A stretch of 64,000 bases of DNA from Microcella frigidaquae (GTDB taxonomy: Bacteria; Actinomycetota; Actinomycetes; Actinomycetales; Microbacteriaceae): the NCBI RefSeq assembly GCF_014200395.1, contig NZ_JACHBS010000001.1, positions 1,860,001 through 1,924,000 of the forward strand, read 5' to 3'. Numbering within the stretch: the stretch's first letter is position 1; the number at the start of each line of letters is the position of its first letter. Both the position numbers and the translations under genes were made by a program. The notes under the pieces are model-generated. The model made no database searches and was not told the DNA's origin. It worked only from the letters and a program-made list of their open reading frames with translations. Positions 44,440-53,662 of the stretch are shown here, in pieces.

Positions 44440-45969
44440 GTGACCCAGAACATCCTCGAGATGCGGTCGATCACGAAGACCTTCCCGGGTGTCAAGGCGC
44501 TCTCCGACGTCACCCTCGAGGTGGCGCGCGGCGAGGTGCACGCCATCTGCGGTGAGAACGGCGCCGGCAAGTCGACCCTGATGAAGGTTCTGTCGGGCGT
44601 CTACCCGCACGGCAGCTACGACGGCGACATCGTCTTCGAGAACGAGACCGTCGAGTTCAAGGACATCCGCGACAGCGAGGCCAAGGGCATCGTCATCATC
44701 CACCAGGAGCTCGCGCTGAGCCCCTACCTCTCGATCGCCGAGAACATCTTCCTCAACAACGAGGTGAAGGGGCCGCTCGGCCTCATCGACTGGAACAAGA
44801 CGAACCTCGAGGCCAAGAAGCTGCTCGCGCGGGTGGGGCTCGACGAGGACCCCGTCACCCGGATCCTCGACATCGGCGTCGGCAAGCAGCAGCTCGTCGA
44901 GATCGCGAAGGCGCTGTCGAAGGAGGTCAAGCTCCTCATCCTCGACGAGCCGACCGCCGCGCTCAACGACGCCGACTCCGACCACCTGCTCGACCTGATC
45001 CTGCACCTGAAGGAGCAGGGCATCACGTCGATCATCATCAGCCACAAGCTCAACGAGATCAAGAAGATCGCCGACTCGGTGACGGTCATCCGCGACGGCA
45101 AGACGATCGAGACGATCCGTCGCGCCGATGTCTCGGAGGACCGCATCATCAAGGGCATGGTCGGTCGCGATCTCGAGAACCGCTACCCCGACCACACGCC
45201 GCACATCGGCGAGGAGGTGCTGCGGGTCGAGGGCTGGACGGCGCACCACCCGCAGGATGTCTCGCGGGTCATCGTCGACAGCGTCGACCTGACCGTGCAC
45301 GCGGGCGAGATCGTCGGCATCGCCGGCCTCATGGGGGCCGGCCGCACCGAGTTCGCGATGAGCCTGTTCGGCCACAGCTACGGCAGCCGCATCTCGGGCA
45401 AGGTCTACAAGCGCGGCGTCGAGATCAAGACGCGCTCCGTCGACGAGGCGATCCGCAACGGCATCGCCTACGCGACGGAGGACCGCAAGATGTACGGGCT
45501 CAACCTCATCGAGGACATCAAGCGCAACATCTCGATGGCCTCGCTGCGGAAGCTCGTGCGCGGCGGACTCGTGAACGACAACGAGGAGTACAAGGTCGCC
45601 AACGAGTACCGCCAGAGCATGAACATCAAGAGCCCGACGGTGCTGGCCAAGACCGGCCAGCTCTCCGGCGGGAACCAGCAGAAGGTCGTGCTCTCGAAGT
45701 GGATCTACTCCGACCCGGAGGTGCTCATCCTCGATGAGCCCACTCGCGGCATCGACGTCGGAGCCAAGTACGAGATCTACACGATCATCAACCGCCTCGC
45801 GAGCGAGGGGAAGGCGATCATCGTCATCTCCTCCGAGCTGCCCGAACTGCTGGGCATCTGCGACCGCATCTACGCCCTCTCCGAGGGCCGGATCACGGGC
45901 CAGATGCCCGTCTCCGACGCCACCCCCGAAGCCCTGCTCAAGCTCATGACCCTGGAGAAGCAGCGATAA
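44440..45969 (+). CDS. gguA: sugar ABC transporter ATP-binding protein, GguA type
   Basis: 509-aa protein with two fused ATPase domains, as in monosaccharide importers. Domain 1: Walker [10 protein letters not shown], signature-like [26 protein letters not shown]. Domain 2: [53 protein letters not shown] start with AAGGAAG upstream. It overlaps the stop/start of the permease by one base. Confidence 0.95.
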   Translation: MTQNILEMRSITKTFPGVKALSDVTLEVARGEVHAICGENGAGKSTLMKVLSGVYPHGSYDGDIVFENETVEFKDIRDSEAKGIVIIHQELALSPYLSIAENIFLNNEVKGPLGLIDWNKTNLEAKKLLARVGLDEDPVTRILDIGVGKQQLVEIAKALSKEVKLLILDEPTAALNDADSDHLLDLILHLKEQGITSIIISHKLNEIKKIADSVTVIRDGKTIETIRRADVSEDRIIKGMVGRDLENRYPDHTPHIGEEVLRVEGWTAHHPQDVSRVIVDSVDLTVHAGEIVGIAGLMGAGRTEFAMSLFGHSYGSRISGKVYKRGVEIKTRSVDEAIRNGIAYATEDRKMYGLNLIEDIKRNISMASLRKLVRGGLVNDNEEYKVANEYRQSMNIKSPTVLAKTGQLSGGNQQKVVLSKWIYSDPEVLILDEPTRGIDVGAKYEIYTIINRLASEGKAIIVISSELPELLGICDRIYALSEGRITGQMPVSDATPEALLKLMTLEKQR

Positions 45970-47198
45970 TGTCCGACACCGCAGTCACGACCCCGGCCAA
46001 GAAGAAGCCGGGCTTCCAGCTTCCGCCCACCCTCGCCCACATCGTGAGCGACCTGGGCAAGAACGGCATCTTCCTGGCGCTCATCGCCGTCGTGGTGCTG
46101 TTCTCGATCACGACGAACGGCATCCTCCTCCGCCCGCAGAACATCTCGAACCTGATCGTGCAGAACGGGTACATCCTGATCCTCGCGATCGGCATGGTGC
46201 TCGTGATCGTGGCGGGCCACATCGACCTGTCGGTCGGCTCGATCGCCGCGTTCATCGGGGCGTTCTCGGGTGTGCTTATTCAGGAACTGGGCTTTCCGTG
46301 GTGGCTCGCCATCATCGGCGCGCTCGTCATCGGCGCGGTCGTCGGGGCCTGGCAGGGCTTCTGGATCGCCTATGTGGGCATCCCCGCCTTCATCGTGACG
46401 TTGGCGGGCATGCTCATCTTCCGCGGCCTCGCCCTCATCACGCTCGGCAACTCGAACATCGGGTCGTTCCCGGAGGAGTACCGCGCGCTCGGCAACGGCT
46501 TCATCTCCTTCGCGGGGCCGGACGCGGCGATCGACGTCTTCACGATGGTCGTGGGCGCCCTGGCGATCGTCGGCCTCATCGTGCAGCAGGTGCGCACGCG
46601 CGCCGGGCGCATCAAGTACGGCCAGTCGGTCGACCCGACCGTGTGGTTCATCGCGAAGATGGTGTTCGTCGCGGTCGGCGTCGGCGCGTTCACCTACGCG
46701 CTCGCCACCTTCAAGGGCATCCCGGTCACGCTCATCGTCCTCGCCGTGCTCGTCATGATCTACGGCATCGTCGCCAACCGCACGGTCTTCGGCCGCCACA
46801 TCTACGCGATCGGCGGCAACCGCCGCGCCGCGGAGCTGTCGGGCGTCAAGACCCGCTCGGTCGATTTCTGGCTGTTCGTCAACATGGGCATCCTGGCCGC
46901 GCTCGCCGGCCTGGTGTTCACCGCCCGCCTCAACCTGGCCGGCCCGAAGGCCGGTGACGGCTTCGAGCTCGAGGCCATCTCGGCCGCCTTCATCGGTGGC
47001 GCGGCGGTGCAGGGCGGTATCGGCACGATCTCGGGCGCCATCATCGGTGGTCTCATCATCGGCGTGCTCAACAACGGCATGTCGATCATGGGCATCGGCA
47101 TCGAGTGGCAGCAGGCCGTCAAGGGCCTCGTTCTGCTGCTCGCCGTGGCGTTCGACGTGTACAACAAGCGCCGTGCGGGGGCCAGCACCTCGCGCTGA
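45969..47198 (+). CDS. gguB: sugar ABC transporter permease, GguB type
   Basis: 409-aa inner-membrane permease of the monosaccharide (RbsC-like) class with about ten hydrophobic segments. GMVLVIVAGHIDLSVGSIAAF and YAIGGNRRAAELSGVKT (ATPase-contact loop) are diagnostic, and GGAAVQGGIGTISGAIIGG lies near the C-terminus. It completes the arabinose importer. A good terminator follows. Confidence 0.94.
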   Translation: MSDTAVTTPAKKKPGFQLPPTLAHIVSDLGKNGIFLALIAVVVLFSITTNGILLRPQNISNLIVQNGYILILAIGMVLVIVAGHIDLSVGSIAAFIGAFSGVLIQELGFPWWLAIIGALVIGAVVGAWQGFWIAYVGIPAFIVTLAGMLIFRGLALITLGNSNIGSFPEEYRALGNGFISFAGPDAAIDVFTMVVGALAIVGLIVQQVRTRAGRIKYGQSVDPTVWFIAKMVFVAVGVGAFTYALATFKGIPVTLIVLAVLVMIYGIVANRTVFGRHIYAIGGNRRAAELSGVKTRSVDFWLFVNMGILAALAGLVFTARLNLAGPKAGDGFELEAISAAFIGGAAVQGGIGTISGAIIGGLIIGVLNNGMSIMGIGIEWQQAVKGLVLLLAVAFDVYNKRRAGASTSR

Positions 47199-47217
47199 GC
47201 GAAGCCTTCGTAGGATG

Positions 47218-47255
47218 GGGGTGGCCGGTCGGCCACCCCCATTCCCCTTTTCTTT
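47218..47255 (+). terminator. intrinsic terminator ending the arabinose operon
   Basis: GGGGTGGCC (47218-47226) pairs with GGCCACCCC (47231-47239), followed by the pyrimidine/T-rich ATTCCCCTTTTCTTT. Confidence 0.85.
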
Positions 47256-47267
47256 GGAGCGTTCTCC

Positions 47268-48497
47268 GTGTCGTCCGTCGTGCACCCCGGAGACCTGCTC
47301 ACCCGCCGCCAGCGGGCCCTCTACGTCATCGTGCTCGGAGCGCTGACCGCACTCGGCCCCTTCACGATCGACCTGTACCTCCCCGCCTTCCCCCAGGTGG
47401 AGGCCGATCTCGCCGTCTCGACGGCGGTGATCCAGCTGACGCTCACGGCCACGACGATCGGCTTCGCCTTCGGGCAGCTGCTGGTCGGCCCGTGGAGCGA
47501 CGCGGTCGGACGCCGGCTGCCGCTCATCCTGGCCACGAGCCTGCACGTCGTCGCGAGCCTCGGCGTCGCGCTCGCCCCCGATGTGACCTGGCTGATGGTG
47601 TTCCGCGTGCTGCAGGGCTTCGGCGCGGCCGCGGGCGGCGTGGTCGCGATGGCGACCGTGCGCGACCTCTTCGGCGGCTATCCGCTTGTGCGGATGCTCT
47701 CGCGCCTGTCGCTCGTCAACGGTCTCGCCCCGATCCTGGCCCCGGTGATCGGCTCTCAGCTGCTGCTCGTGATGCCGTGGCGCGGCCTGTTCGTCGTGCT
47801 CGCGGCGTACGGGGTCGTCATCGTCGTCGCGGCGAGCCTGCTGATCGTCGAGACGCTCCCGCCCGAGCGGCGGGTCACGGCTGGGCACGCCACGATCGGC
47901 GACCGCTACCGCGCGTTGTTCTCCGACCGCATCTTCCTGGGCGTCGCGGTCATCGGCGGGATGTCCTTCTCGGGTCTGTTCGCCTACCTCTCGGCCTCGC
48001 CGTTCTTGTTCCAGGAGGTCTACGGCCTCGACCCGCAGGGCTACGGACTGCTCTTCGCGATGAACTCGATCGGCGTGGTCGCGGGGGTGCAGGTCAGCTC
48101 GCGGCTTGCGCGCCGCATCCCCCCGCAATGGATTCTGGCGGTGTCGACGCTCGTGCTTCTGGGCAGCTCGATGGCGATCATCGTGCTCGACCTGGCCGGC
48201 GCGGGTTTCTGGGGCACGGTCGTGCCGCTGTGGTTCTTCATCACCGCCTGCGGCTTCGGGTTCCCGATGGTGCAGGCGCTCGCGTTGGTCAACCACGGCA
48301 GCGAGGCGGGCACCGCGGCCTCGCTGCTGGGGGCGATGAACTTCGGGCTCGCCGGGCTGCTCTCGCCGATCGTCGGTCTGTTCGGCATCACGAGCGCCGT
48401 GCCGATGGGATCCGTCATGGCCGCGACGTCGGTCGTGTCGATCGTGAGCCTGTGGCTTATCGTGCGGCCGCGCACGGTTCCGCCGCTCGAGCGCTGA
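47268..48497 (+). CDS. Bcr/CflA-type multidrug MFS transporter
   Basis: 409-aa major-facilitator exporter with 12 hydrophobic segments. GALTALGPFTIDLYLPAFPQVEADL is the Bcr/CflA N-terminal signature, and GPWSDAVGRRLPLI is the loop 2-3 MFS motif. GTG start with TTGGAGC upstream. Expected to export drugs or small metabolites by proton antiport. No dedicated regulator is adjacent. Confidence 0.92.
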   Translation: MSSVVHPGDLLTRRQRALYVIVLGALTALGPFTIDLYLPAFPQVEADLAVSTAVIQLTLTATTIGFAFGQLLVGPWSDAVGRRLPLILATSLHVVASLGVALAPDVTWLMVFRVLQGFGAAAGGVVAMATVRDLFGGYPLVRMLSRLSLVNGLAPILAPVIGSQLLLVMPWRGLFVVLAAYGVVIVVAASLLIVETLPPERRVTAGHATIGDRYRALFSDRIFLGVAVIGGMSFSGLFAYLSASPFLFQEVYGLDPQGYGLLFAMNSIGVVAGVQVSSRLARRIPPQWILAVSTLVLLGSSMAIIVLDLAGAGFWGTVVPLWFFITACGFGFPMVQALALVNHGSEAGTAASLLGAMNFGLAGLLSPIVGLFGITSAVPMGSVMAATSVVSIVSLWLIVRPRTVPPLER

Positions 48498-48564
48498 CCG
48501 CGCCTGCGCAGCCGCCCGCCGGGACCGCGTAAAGCGAGGGTGGCGGACGTGTTGTCCATCTGGA

Positions 48565-48570
48565 TAACAT
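48565..48570 (+). promoter_or_regulatory. -10 element of leaderless promoter for the saccharopine dehydrogenase-like gene
   Basis: TAACAT ends 6 nt before the ATG at 48577. The sequence around it (TTGTCCATCTGGATAACA) is A/T-rich and carries a short dyad, TCCA/TGGA. Confidence 0.6.
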
Positions 48571-48576
48571 GACCGC

Positions 48577-49857
48577 ATGAGGATTCTGCTTGTCGGCGCC
48601 GGAGGCGTCGGAGACGCCATCGCAAAGATTGCCGCCCGCCGCTCGTTCTTCGAGACGATCATCGTCAGCGACTACGACATCGCCCGCGCCGAGCGCACCA
48701 TCGCCTGGATCGAGGCCAAGCACGGCCCACAGGGTGACCGCTTCGTCGCCGCGCAGATCGACGCCTCCGACGCCGCCGTCGTCGAGCGCGTCGCGCGCGA
48801 GCATCGGGCCACGCACGTCATGAACGCCGTTGAGCCGAAGTTCGTCATGCCGATCTTCCGCGGGGCGATCGCCGCCGGCGCCGACTACATGGACATGGCG
48901 ATGAGCCTCTCGGTGCCGCACCCCTCGCAGCCCTACGAGCTGACCGGTGTGAAGCTCGGCGACGAGCAGTTCGCCGTCGCCGAGGAGTGGGAGAAGGCGG
49001 GTCGCCTCGCGCTCGTCGGCATGGGCGTCGAGCCCGGGCTCAGCGACGTGTTCGCGCGCTACGCCGTCGACCACCTGTTCCGCGAGGTCGACGAGCTCGG
49101 CACGCGCGACGGCGCCAACCTCGTCGTGCGCGACGACGAGGGCAACGAGATCTTCGCCCCCTCGTTCTCGATCTGGACGACCATCGAGGAGTGCCTCAAC
49201 CCGCCGGTGATCTGGGAGAAGGGCCGCGGCTGGTTCACCACCCCGCCGTTCAGCGAGCCCGAGGTCTTCGACTTTCCCGAGGGAATCGGCCCGGTCGAGT
49301 GCGTCAACGTCGAGCACGAGGAGGTGCTGCTGATGCCGCGCTGGCTCGAGGCCAAGCGCGTGACCTTCAAGTACGGCCTCGGCGACGAGTTCATCGGCAC
49401 TCTCAAGACCCTCAACCAGCTCGGCCTCGACAAGACCGAGCCGATTCGGGTGCGGTCGAAGAGCGGCCCCGTCGAGGTCGCGCCCCGCGACGTCGTCGCG
49501 GCCGGTCTGCCCGACCCGGCCACCCTCGGCCCGCGGATGACCGGCAAGACCTGCGCCGGCCTCTGGGTGACCGGCACCGGGGTCGACGGCCAGCCCCGCG
49601 CGGTGTACCTGTACCACGTCTCCGACAACGAGTGGACGATGGCCGAGTACGAGAGCCAGTGCGTTGTGTGGCAGACCGCGCTCAATCCCGTCATCGCGCT
49701 CGAGCTACTCGCCACGGGCGCGTGGAGCGGCGCCGGCGTGCTGGGCCCGGAGGCTTTCGATGCGCAGCCCTTCCTCGACCTCATGGCGCGCCCCGAGGCC
49801 GAGGGCGGCTACGGGCAGGCCTGGGGTCTCGAGGAGCGCTCTCCCGTGGTGGCCTGA
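48577..49857 (+). CDS. saccharopine dehydrogenase family protein
   Basis: 426-aa NAD(P)-dependent protein of the saccharopine dehydrogenase/LYS9-like family. The Rossmann start is RILLVGAGGVGDAIAKIAARR, VMNAVEPKFVMPIFRGAIAAGADYMDMAM holds the substrate-side motif, and GMGVEPGLSDVFARYAVD is conserved. Possible roles are lysine catabolism or carboxynorspermidine-type reactions; no neighbour settles it. The start is set by the leaderless promoter. Confidence 0.88.
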   Translation: MRILLVGAGGVGDAIAKIAARRSFFETIIVSDYDIARAERTIAWIEAKHGPQGDRFVAAQIDASDAAVVERVAREHRATHVMNAVEPKFVMPIFRGAIAAGADYMDMAMSLSVPHPSQPYELTGVKLGDEQFAVAEEWEKAGRLALVGMGVEPGLSDVFARYAVDHLFREVDELGTRDGANLVVRDDEGNEIFAPSFSIWTTIEECLNPPVIWEKGRGWFTTPPFSEPEVFDFPEGIGPVECVNVEHEEVLLMPRWLEAKRVTFKYGLGDEFIGTLKTLNQLGLDKTEPIRVRSKSGPVEVAPRDVVAAGLPDPATLGPRMTGKTCAGLWVTGTGVDGQPRAVYLYHVSDNEWTMAEYESQCVVWQTALNPVIALELLATGAWSGAGVLGPEAFDAQPFLDLMARPEAEGGYGQAWGLEERSPVVA

Positions 49858-49891
49858 CCGCCCGAGCTGCAGCACCTCGCGCGGGGCGGTG

Positions 49892-49979
49892 TGGCGGAGG
49901 ATGGGGGATTCGAACCCCCGAGGGCTTGCACCCAACACGCTTTCCAAGCGTGCGCCATAGGCCACTAGGCGAATCCTCC
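49892..49979 (-). tRNA. tRNA-Ser (GGA anticodon)
   Basis: On the minus strand: acceptor GGAGGAT/ATCCTCC, anticodon stem CACGC/GCGTG around the loop TTGGAAA (anticodon GGA), a long variable arm of the class II type, discriminator G and an encoded CCA. It is the only one of the four tRNAs here with CCA in the gene. Confidence 0.97.
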
Positions 49980-50024
49980 GGGCGGCCGCAGCGCTCGCGC
50001 GCGACGACTCGGCCATGCTACCCG

Positions 50025-50030
50025 TAAACT
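50025..50030 (+). promoter_or_regulatory. -10 element of the SRP RNA gene
   Basis: TAAACT, 6 nt before the first base of the stable RNA helix. Confidence 0.6.
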
Positions 50031-50036
50031 AGGGGC

Positions 50037-50128
50037 GGCTCCTCGCGTGGCGCCATCCAGGCCAACTCCCCCAGGGCAGAAATGCAGCAAGGGTAACCGG
50101 GCTCTGGCGGGTGCGCGAGGGGTCCTTT
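50037..50128 (+). ncRNA. ffs: signal recognition particle RNA (small bacterial type)
   Basis: About 92 nt. The ends pair (GGCTCCTCGCG with CGCGAGGGGTCC), and the apical Ffh-binding part contains CAGGGCAGAAATGCAGCAAG, typical of actinobacterial 4.5S RNA. TTTTTT at 50126-50131 is its terminator. It sits in the conserved tRNA-Ser/ffs/dnaX neighbourhood. Confidence 0.95.
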
Positions 50129-50197
50129 TTTGTGGGTGCGGATGCCCGCCGCTGCCCGTCGGGACCATCGACCCTGGGCCCTCCGAGGCCGTCGCTC

Positions 50198-50203
50198 TAG
50201 GCT
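50198..50203 (+). promoter_or_regulatory. -10 element of leaderless promoter for pta
   Basis: TAGGCT ends 7 nt before the ATG at 50211. Confidence 0.55.
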
Positions 50204-50210
50204 GGGCGAA

Positions 50211-52364
50211 ATGTCGCGCAGCATCTACGTCACCTCCGCCGAGGGCAACTCGGGCAAGTCGACCATCGCTCTCGGGCTCGTCGACTCACTCAGTCATCGC
50301 GTGAAGCGGGTGGGGGTGTTCCGGCCCGTCGCGCGGTCGAGCGAGGAGCGGGATTACGTTCTCGACGTGCTGCTCGCGCACGACGGCGTCGACCTCTCCT
50401 ACGACGAGTGCGTGGGCGTCGGCTACGACGCGGTGCACGCCGACCCGGAGGCGGCGCTCGCCGTGATCGTCGAGCGCTACCACGCGGTGGCGCAGCGCAG
50501 CGACGCGGTCGTCATCGTCGGCAGCGACTACACCGACGTGTCGAGCCCGACCGAGCTCTCGTTCAATGCGCGCATCGCCGCCAACCTGGGCGCTCCGGTG
50601 CTGCTGGTGATCGGCGGGCGCGAGAGCGGGTCGACGGGCGGCCGCGGGCTCGACGAGTCGGGGCCGCGCTCGGCCGACGACATGCGCCGGGTCGCCGAGG
50701 TGGCGGTCGCCGAGCTGCAGCACGAGCACGCGCAGCTGCTCGGCATCATCGCGAACCGGGCAGACCCCGGGGCGCTCGACGCCATCGTCGCGGCCGTGCA
50801 GACCGTGGCCCCCGAGGCGCTCGTGGCGAGCATCCCGGAGGACCCGTACCTGATCGCCCCGACCGTCGACGCGGTCGTGCAGGCGGTCGGTGGCACCGTC
50901 GTGCGCGGCGACCCTGCCCTGCTGCAGCGCGAGGTGCTGGGTGCGGTCGTCGCCGGCATGTCGATGGAGAACGTGCTGCCGCGCCTCACCGAGGGCGCTG
51001 TCGTGCTCATTCCGGGCGACCGCAGCGAGGTGCTGCTGGCCGTGCTCATGGCGCATGCCAGCGAGACGTTCCCGAGCCTGGCGGCGATCATCCTCTACGG
51101 CGGGTTCGAGACCCCGGATGCGGTGCAGAGCCTCGTCGACGGGCTCGACCCGAGCCTGCCGATCGTGCGGGCCGAGTCGGGCACCTACGACACCGTGCGC
51201 GCCATCATGAGCGCCCGGGGTCGGCTGGCCGCTGACAGCCAGCGCAAGTACGACACGGCACTGGCGCTGTGGGAGCGCCACATCGACGCCGAGGCGCTCA
51301 TGAACCGTCTCGATGTGACGCGGGCCGGCGCCGTGACGCCCCTCATGTTCGAGTTCGACCTGCTCGAGCGGGCGCGCGGCGACCGCAAGCACATCGTGCT
51401 GCCGGAGGGCGACGATGACCGCGTGCTGCGCGCGGCCGGCACCCTGCTGCAGCGCGGGGTGTGCGAGCTGACGATTCTCGGGGACGAGCAGTCCGTGCGG
51501 GCGCGCGCCGCCGAGCTCGGGCTCGACCTGTCGGGGGCGCGCATCCTGTCGCCGCTCGATGAGCAGCACCGGCACCGCTTCGCGGAGGAGTACGCGCGGC
51601 TGCGGGCCCACAAGGGCGTCACCTACGAGACCGCGCGCGATGTCGTCACCGACGTCAGCTACTTCGGCACGATGATGGTGCACCTCGGGCTCGCCGACGG
51701 CATGGTGTCGGGGGCGGCGCACACGACGGCGCACACGATCCGCCCGAGCTTCGAGATCATCAAGACCGACCCGGGCGTCTCCGTCGTGTCGAGCGTGTTC
51801 TTCATGTGCCTCGCCGACCGCGTGCTCGTCTACGGCGACTGCGCGGTGATTCCCGACCCGACCGCCGAGCAGCTCGCCGACATCGCGATCTCGTCGGCGG
51901 CGACGGCGGCGCAGTTCGCGATCGAGCCGCGCGTGGCGATGCTGTCGTACTCGACCGGCGACTCGGGCGCGGGTGACGACGTCGAGAAGGTGCGCGCGGC
52001 GACCCAGCTGGTGCGCGAGCGGGCGCCCGAACTGCTGGTCGACGGGCCGATGCAGTACGACGCGGCGGCCGAGCCGAGCGTCGCGGCCTCGAAGATGCCG
52101 GGCTCGCCCGTGGCCGGCCGCGCGACCGTGTTCGTCTTCCCCGACCTCAACACCGGCAACAACACCTATAAGGCAGTGCAGCGCTCGGCGGGCGCCGTCG
52201 CCGTCGGGCCGGTGCTGCAGGGTCTGCGCAAGCCCGTCAACGACCTCAGCCGCGGCGCTCTCGTGAGCGACATCGTCAACACGGTCGCCATCACCGCGAT
52301 CCAGGCGCAGCGCACGCCCCCGCCGCCGACCATGCCGATCTCGACCATCGGGGGCACGGCGTAG
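50211..52364 (+). CDS. pta: phosphate acetyltransferase, long form
   Basis: 717-aa enzyme interconverting acetyl-CoA and acetyl phosphate. The N-terminal half has a BioD-like P-loop domain (SIYVTSAEGNSGKSTIALGL) and a DRTGG domain; the C-terminal ~320 residues are the catalytic PTA domain with HIVLPEGDDDRVLRAAGTLL, FGTMMVHLGLADGMVSGAAH and VFPDLNTGNNTYKAVQRS. ATG 50211 is set by the leaderless promoter. The stop codon overlaps the ackA GTG start by one base. Confidence 0.95.
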   Translation: MSRSIYVTSAEGNSGKSTIALGLVDSLSHRVKRVGVFRPVARSSEERDYVLDVLLAHDGVDLSYDECVGVGYDAVHADPEAALAVIVERYHAVAQRSDAVVIVGSDYTDVSSPTELSFNARIAANLGAPVLLVIGGRESGSTGGRGLDESGPRSADDMRRVAEVAVAELQHEHAQLLGIIANRADPGALDAIVAAVQTVAPEALVASIPEDPYLIAPTVDAVVQAVGGTVVRGDPALLQREVLGAVVAGMSMENVLPRLTEGAVVLIPGDRSEVLLAVLMAHASETFPSLAAIILYGGFETPDAVQSLVDGLDPSLPIVRAESGTYDTVRAIMSARGRLAADSQRKYDTALALWERHIDAEALMNRLDVTRAGAVTPLMFEFDLLERARGDRKHIVLPEGDDDRVLRAAGTLLQRGVCELTILGDEQSVRARAAELGLDLSGARILSPLDEQHRHRFAEEYARLRAHKGVTYETARDVVTDVSYFGTMMVHLGLADGMVSGAAHTTAHTIRPSFEIIKTDPGVSVVSSVFFMCLADRVLVYGDCAVIPDPTAEQLADIAISSAATAAQFAIEPRVAMLSYSTGDSGAGDDVEKVRAATQLVRERAPELLVDGPMQYDAAAEPSVAASKMPGSPVAGRATVFVFPDLNTGNNTYKAVQRSAGAVAVGPVLQGLRKPVNDLSRGALVSDIVNTVAITAIQAQRTPPPPTMPISTIGGTA

Positions 52365-53503
52365 TGCGCGTCTTCGTCGTCAACTCGGGGTCGAGCTCGA
52401 TCAAGTACCAGCTCATCGACGTCGCGAGCGAGCAGGTGGTGCTGGCGGGGATGCTCGAGCGCATCGGGCAGCGCGATACTGATGGGCAGCCGGCGGGCGA
52501 CGCGGCTGACCACACGGCGGGCATGATGCTCGTGCTCGAGCGCCTCGGCGCCGAGGCGGGCACCATCGCCGCGGTCGGGCACCGCGTCGTGCACGGCGGC
52601 GACGTGTTCACGGCGCCCGTGGTGATCGACGCGGAGGTGGAGGCGAGCATCCAGGCGGTCAGCGCTCTCGCCCCGCTGCACAACCCGGCGAACCTCGCGG
52701 GAATCCGGGCCGCGCGCGCCGCGCTGCCCGGCGTGCCGCACGTCGCGGTGTTCGACACGGCCTTCCACCAGACGATGCCGCCCGCCGCCGCGATCTACGC
52801 GATCGACCGCGCCGTCGCGGCCGAGCACGGCGTGCGGCGCTACGGCTTCCACGGCACGAGCCACCAGTTCGTGGCCGTCCGGGCCGCGGCGCTGCTCGGG
52901 CGCCCGCTGGCCGAGCTCAAGCTCATCGTGCTGCACCTCGGCAACGGCGCCTCGGCGACGGCGATCGACGGCGGCCGCTCGATCGACACCTCGATGGGGC
53001 TCACCCCGCTCGCCGGGCTTGTCATGGGCACACGCTCGGGCGACCTCGACCCGGGGGCGCTGCTGCACCTGCTGCGCTCGGGGCTCTCCATCGATGAGCT
53101 GGACCGCCTGCTCAACAGCCGCAGCGGGCTGCTCGGTCTCGCCGGATCGTCCGACATGCGGGACGTGCGCGCGGCCGCCGAATCGGGCGATGCGGATGCG
53201 GAGCGCGCGCTCGCGGTCTGGGCGCACCGCATCCGGCACTACGTCGGGGCGTACCTCGCCCAGCTGGGCGGCCTCGACGCCGTGGTCTTCACGGCCGGCG
53301 TCGGAGAGAACGCGCCCGCGCTGCGCGCGCGGGCGCTGGCGGGGCTCGAGCACCTCGGGCTCGCGCTCGACGCCGCGCGCAACGAGTCGCCCTCGCGCGA
53401 CGCTCGCGTCATCTCGCCGGAGGGCTCGCGCGTCGCCGTGCTCGTCGTGCCGACGAACGAGGAGCTCGCGATCGCGCAGGCCGCCGCCGCCCTCGTCGCC
53501 TGA
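52364..53503 (+). CDS. ackA: acetate kinase
   Basis: 379-aa ASKHA-fold kinase making acetate and ATP from acetyl phosphate. VVNSGSSSIKYQLID, YGFHGTSHQFVA, HLGNGASATAIDGGRSIDTS and VFTAGVGENAPALR are the standard signatures, with the catalytic Arg and Asp in place. GTG start overlapping pta. With pta it links acetyl-CoA to acetate overflow or uptake. Confidence 0.96.
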   Translation: MRVFVVNSGSSSIKYQLIDVASEQVVLAGMLERIGQRDTDGQPAGDAADHTAGMMLVLERLGAEAGTIAAVGHRVVHGGDVFTAPVVIDAEVEASIQAVSALAPLHNPANLAGIRAARAALPGVPHVAVFDTAFHQTMPPAAAIYAIDRAVAAEHGVRRYGFHGTSHQFVAVRAAALLGRPLAELKLIVLHLGNGASATAIDGGRSIDTSMGLTPLAGLVMGTRSGDLDPGALLHLLRSGLSIDELDRLLNSRSGLLGLAGSSDMRDVRAAAESGDADAERALAVWAHRIRHYVGAYLAQLGGLDAVVFTAGVGENAPALRARALAGLEHLGLALDAARNESPSRDARVISPEGSRVAVLVVPTNEELAIAQAAAALVA

Positions 53504-53519
53504 GCCCCGCGGCTGCGCC

Positions 53520-53606
53520 TGCACGAATGAAGGACGCCGGGCATCTTGCGTCGGCGTGTCGCCGCGACTCGCCGTGACCCGCGCCCGGAAGTCCTTCATT
53601 CGTGCA
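53520..53606. repeat. long inverted repeat, REP/MITE-like
   Basis: TGCACGAATGAAGGAC (53520-53535) and its exact complement GTCCTTCATTCGTGCA (53591-53606) flank 55 nt. The pairing continues inward as CCGGGC/GCCCGG (53537-53542 with 53583-53588) after a small bulge, giving a ~22-bp stem. The arms are A/T-richer than the surroundings. No ORF inside. Confidence 0.9.
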
Positions 53607-53650
53607 ACCACGGGGGCGGGATGCCCGGCTCGGGCATCCGAGGTGGCGAC

Positions 53651-53656
53651 TACGCT
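53651..53656 (+). promoter_or_regulatory. -10 element of leaderless promoter for dnaX
   Basis: TACGCT ends 6 nt before the GTG at 53663, directly after the inverted repeat. Confidence 0.6.
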
Positions 53657-53662
53657 GGGCAC

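Noticed and set aside
45870..48662. A 930-codon open frame on the minus strand
   Set aside because: It is antisense to gguA, gguB and the MFS transporter, which have clear families, promoters and terminators. The product is low-complexity Arg/Asp/His-rich.
53520..53606. Insertion sequence bounded by terminal inverted repeats
   Set aside because: Only 87 bp with no transposase frame and no clear target duplication; kept as a REP/MITE-like repeat.
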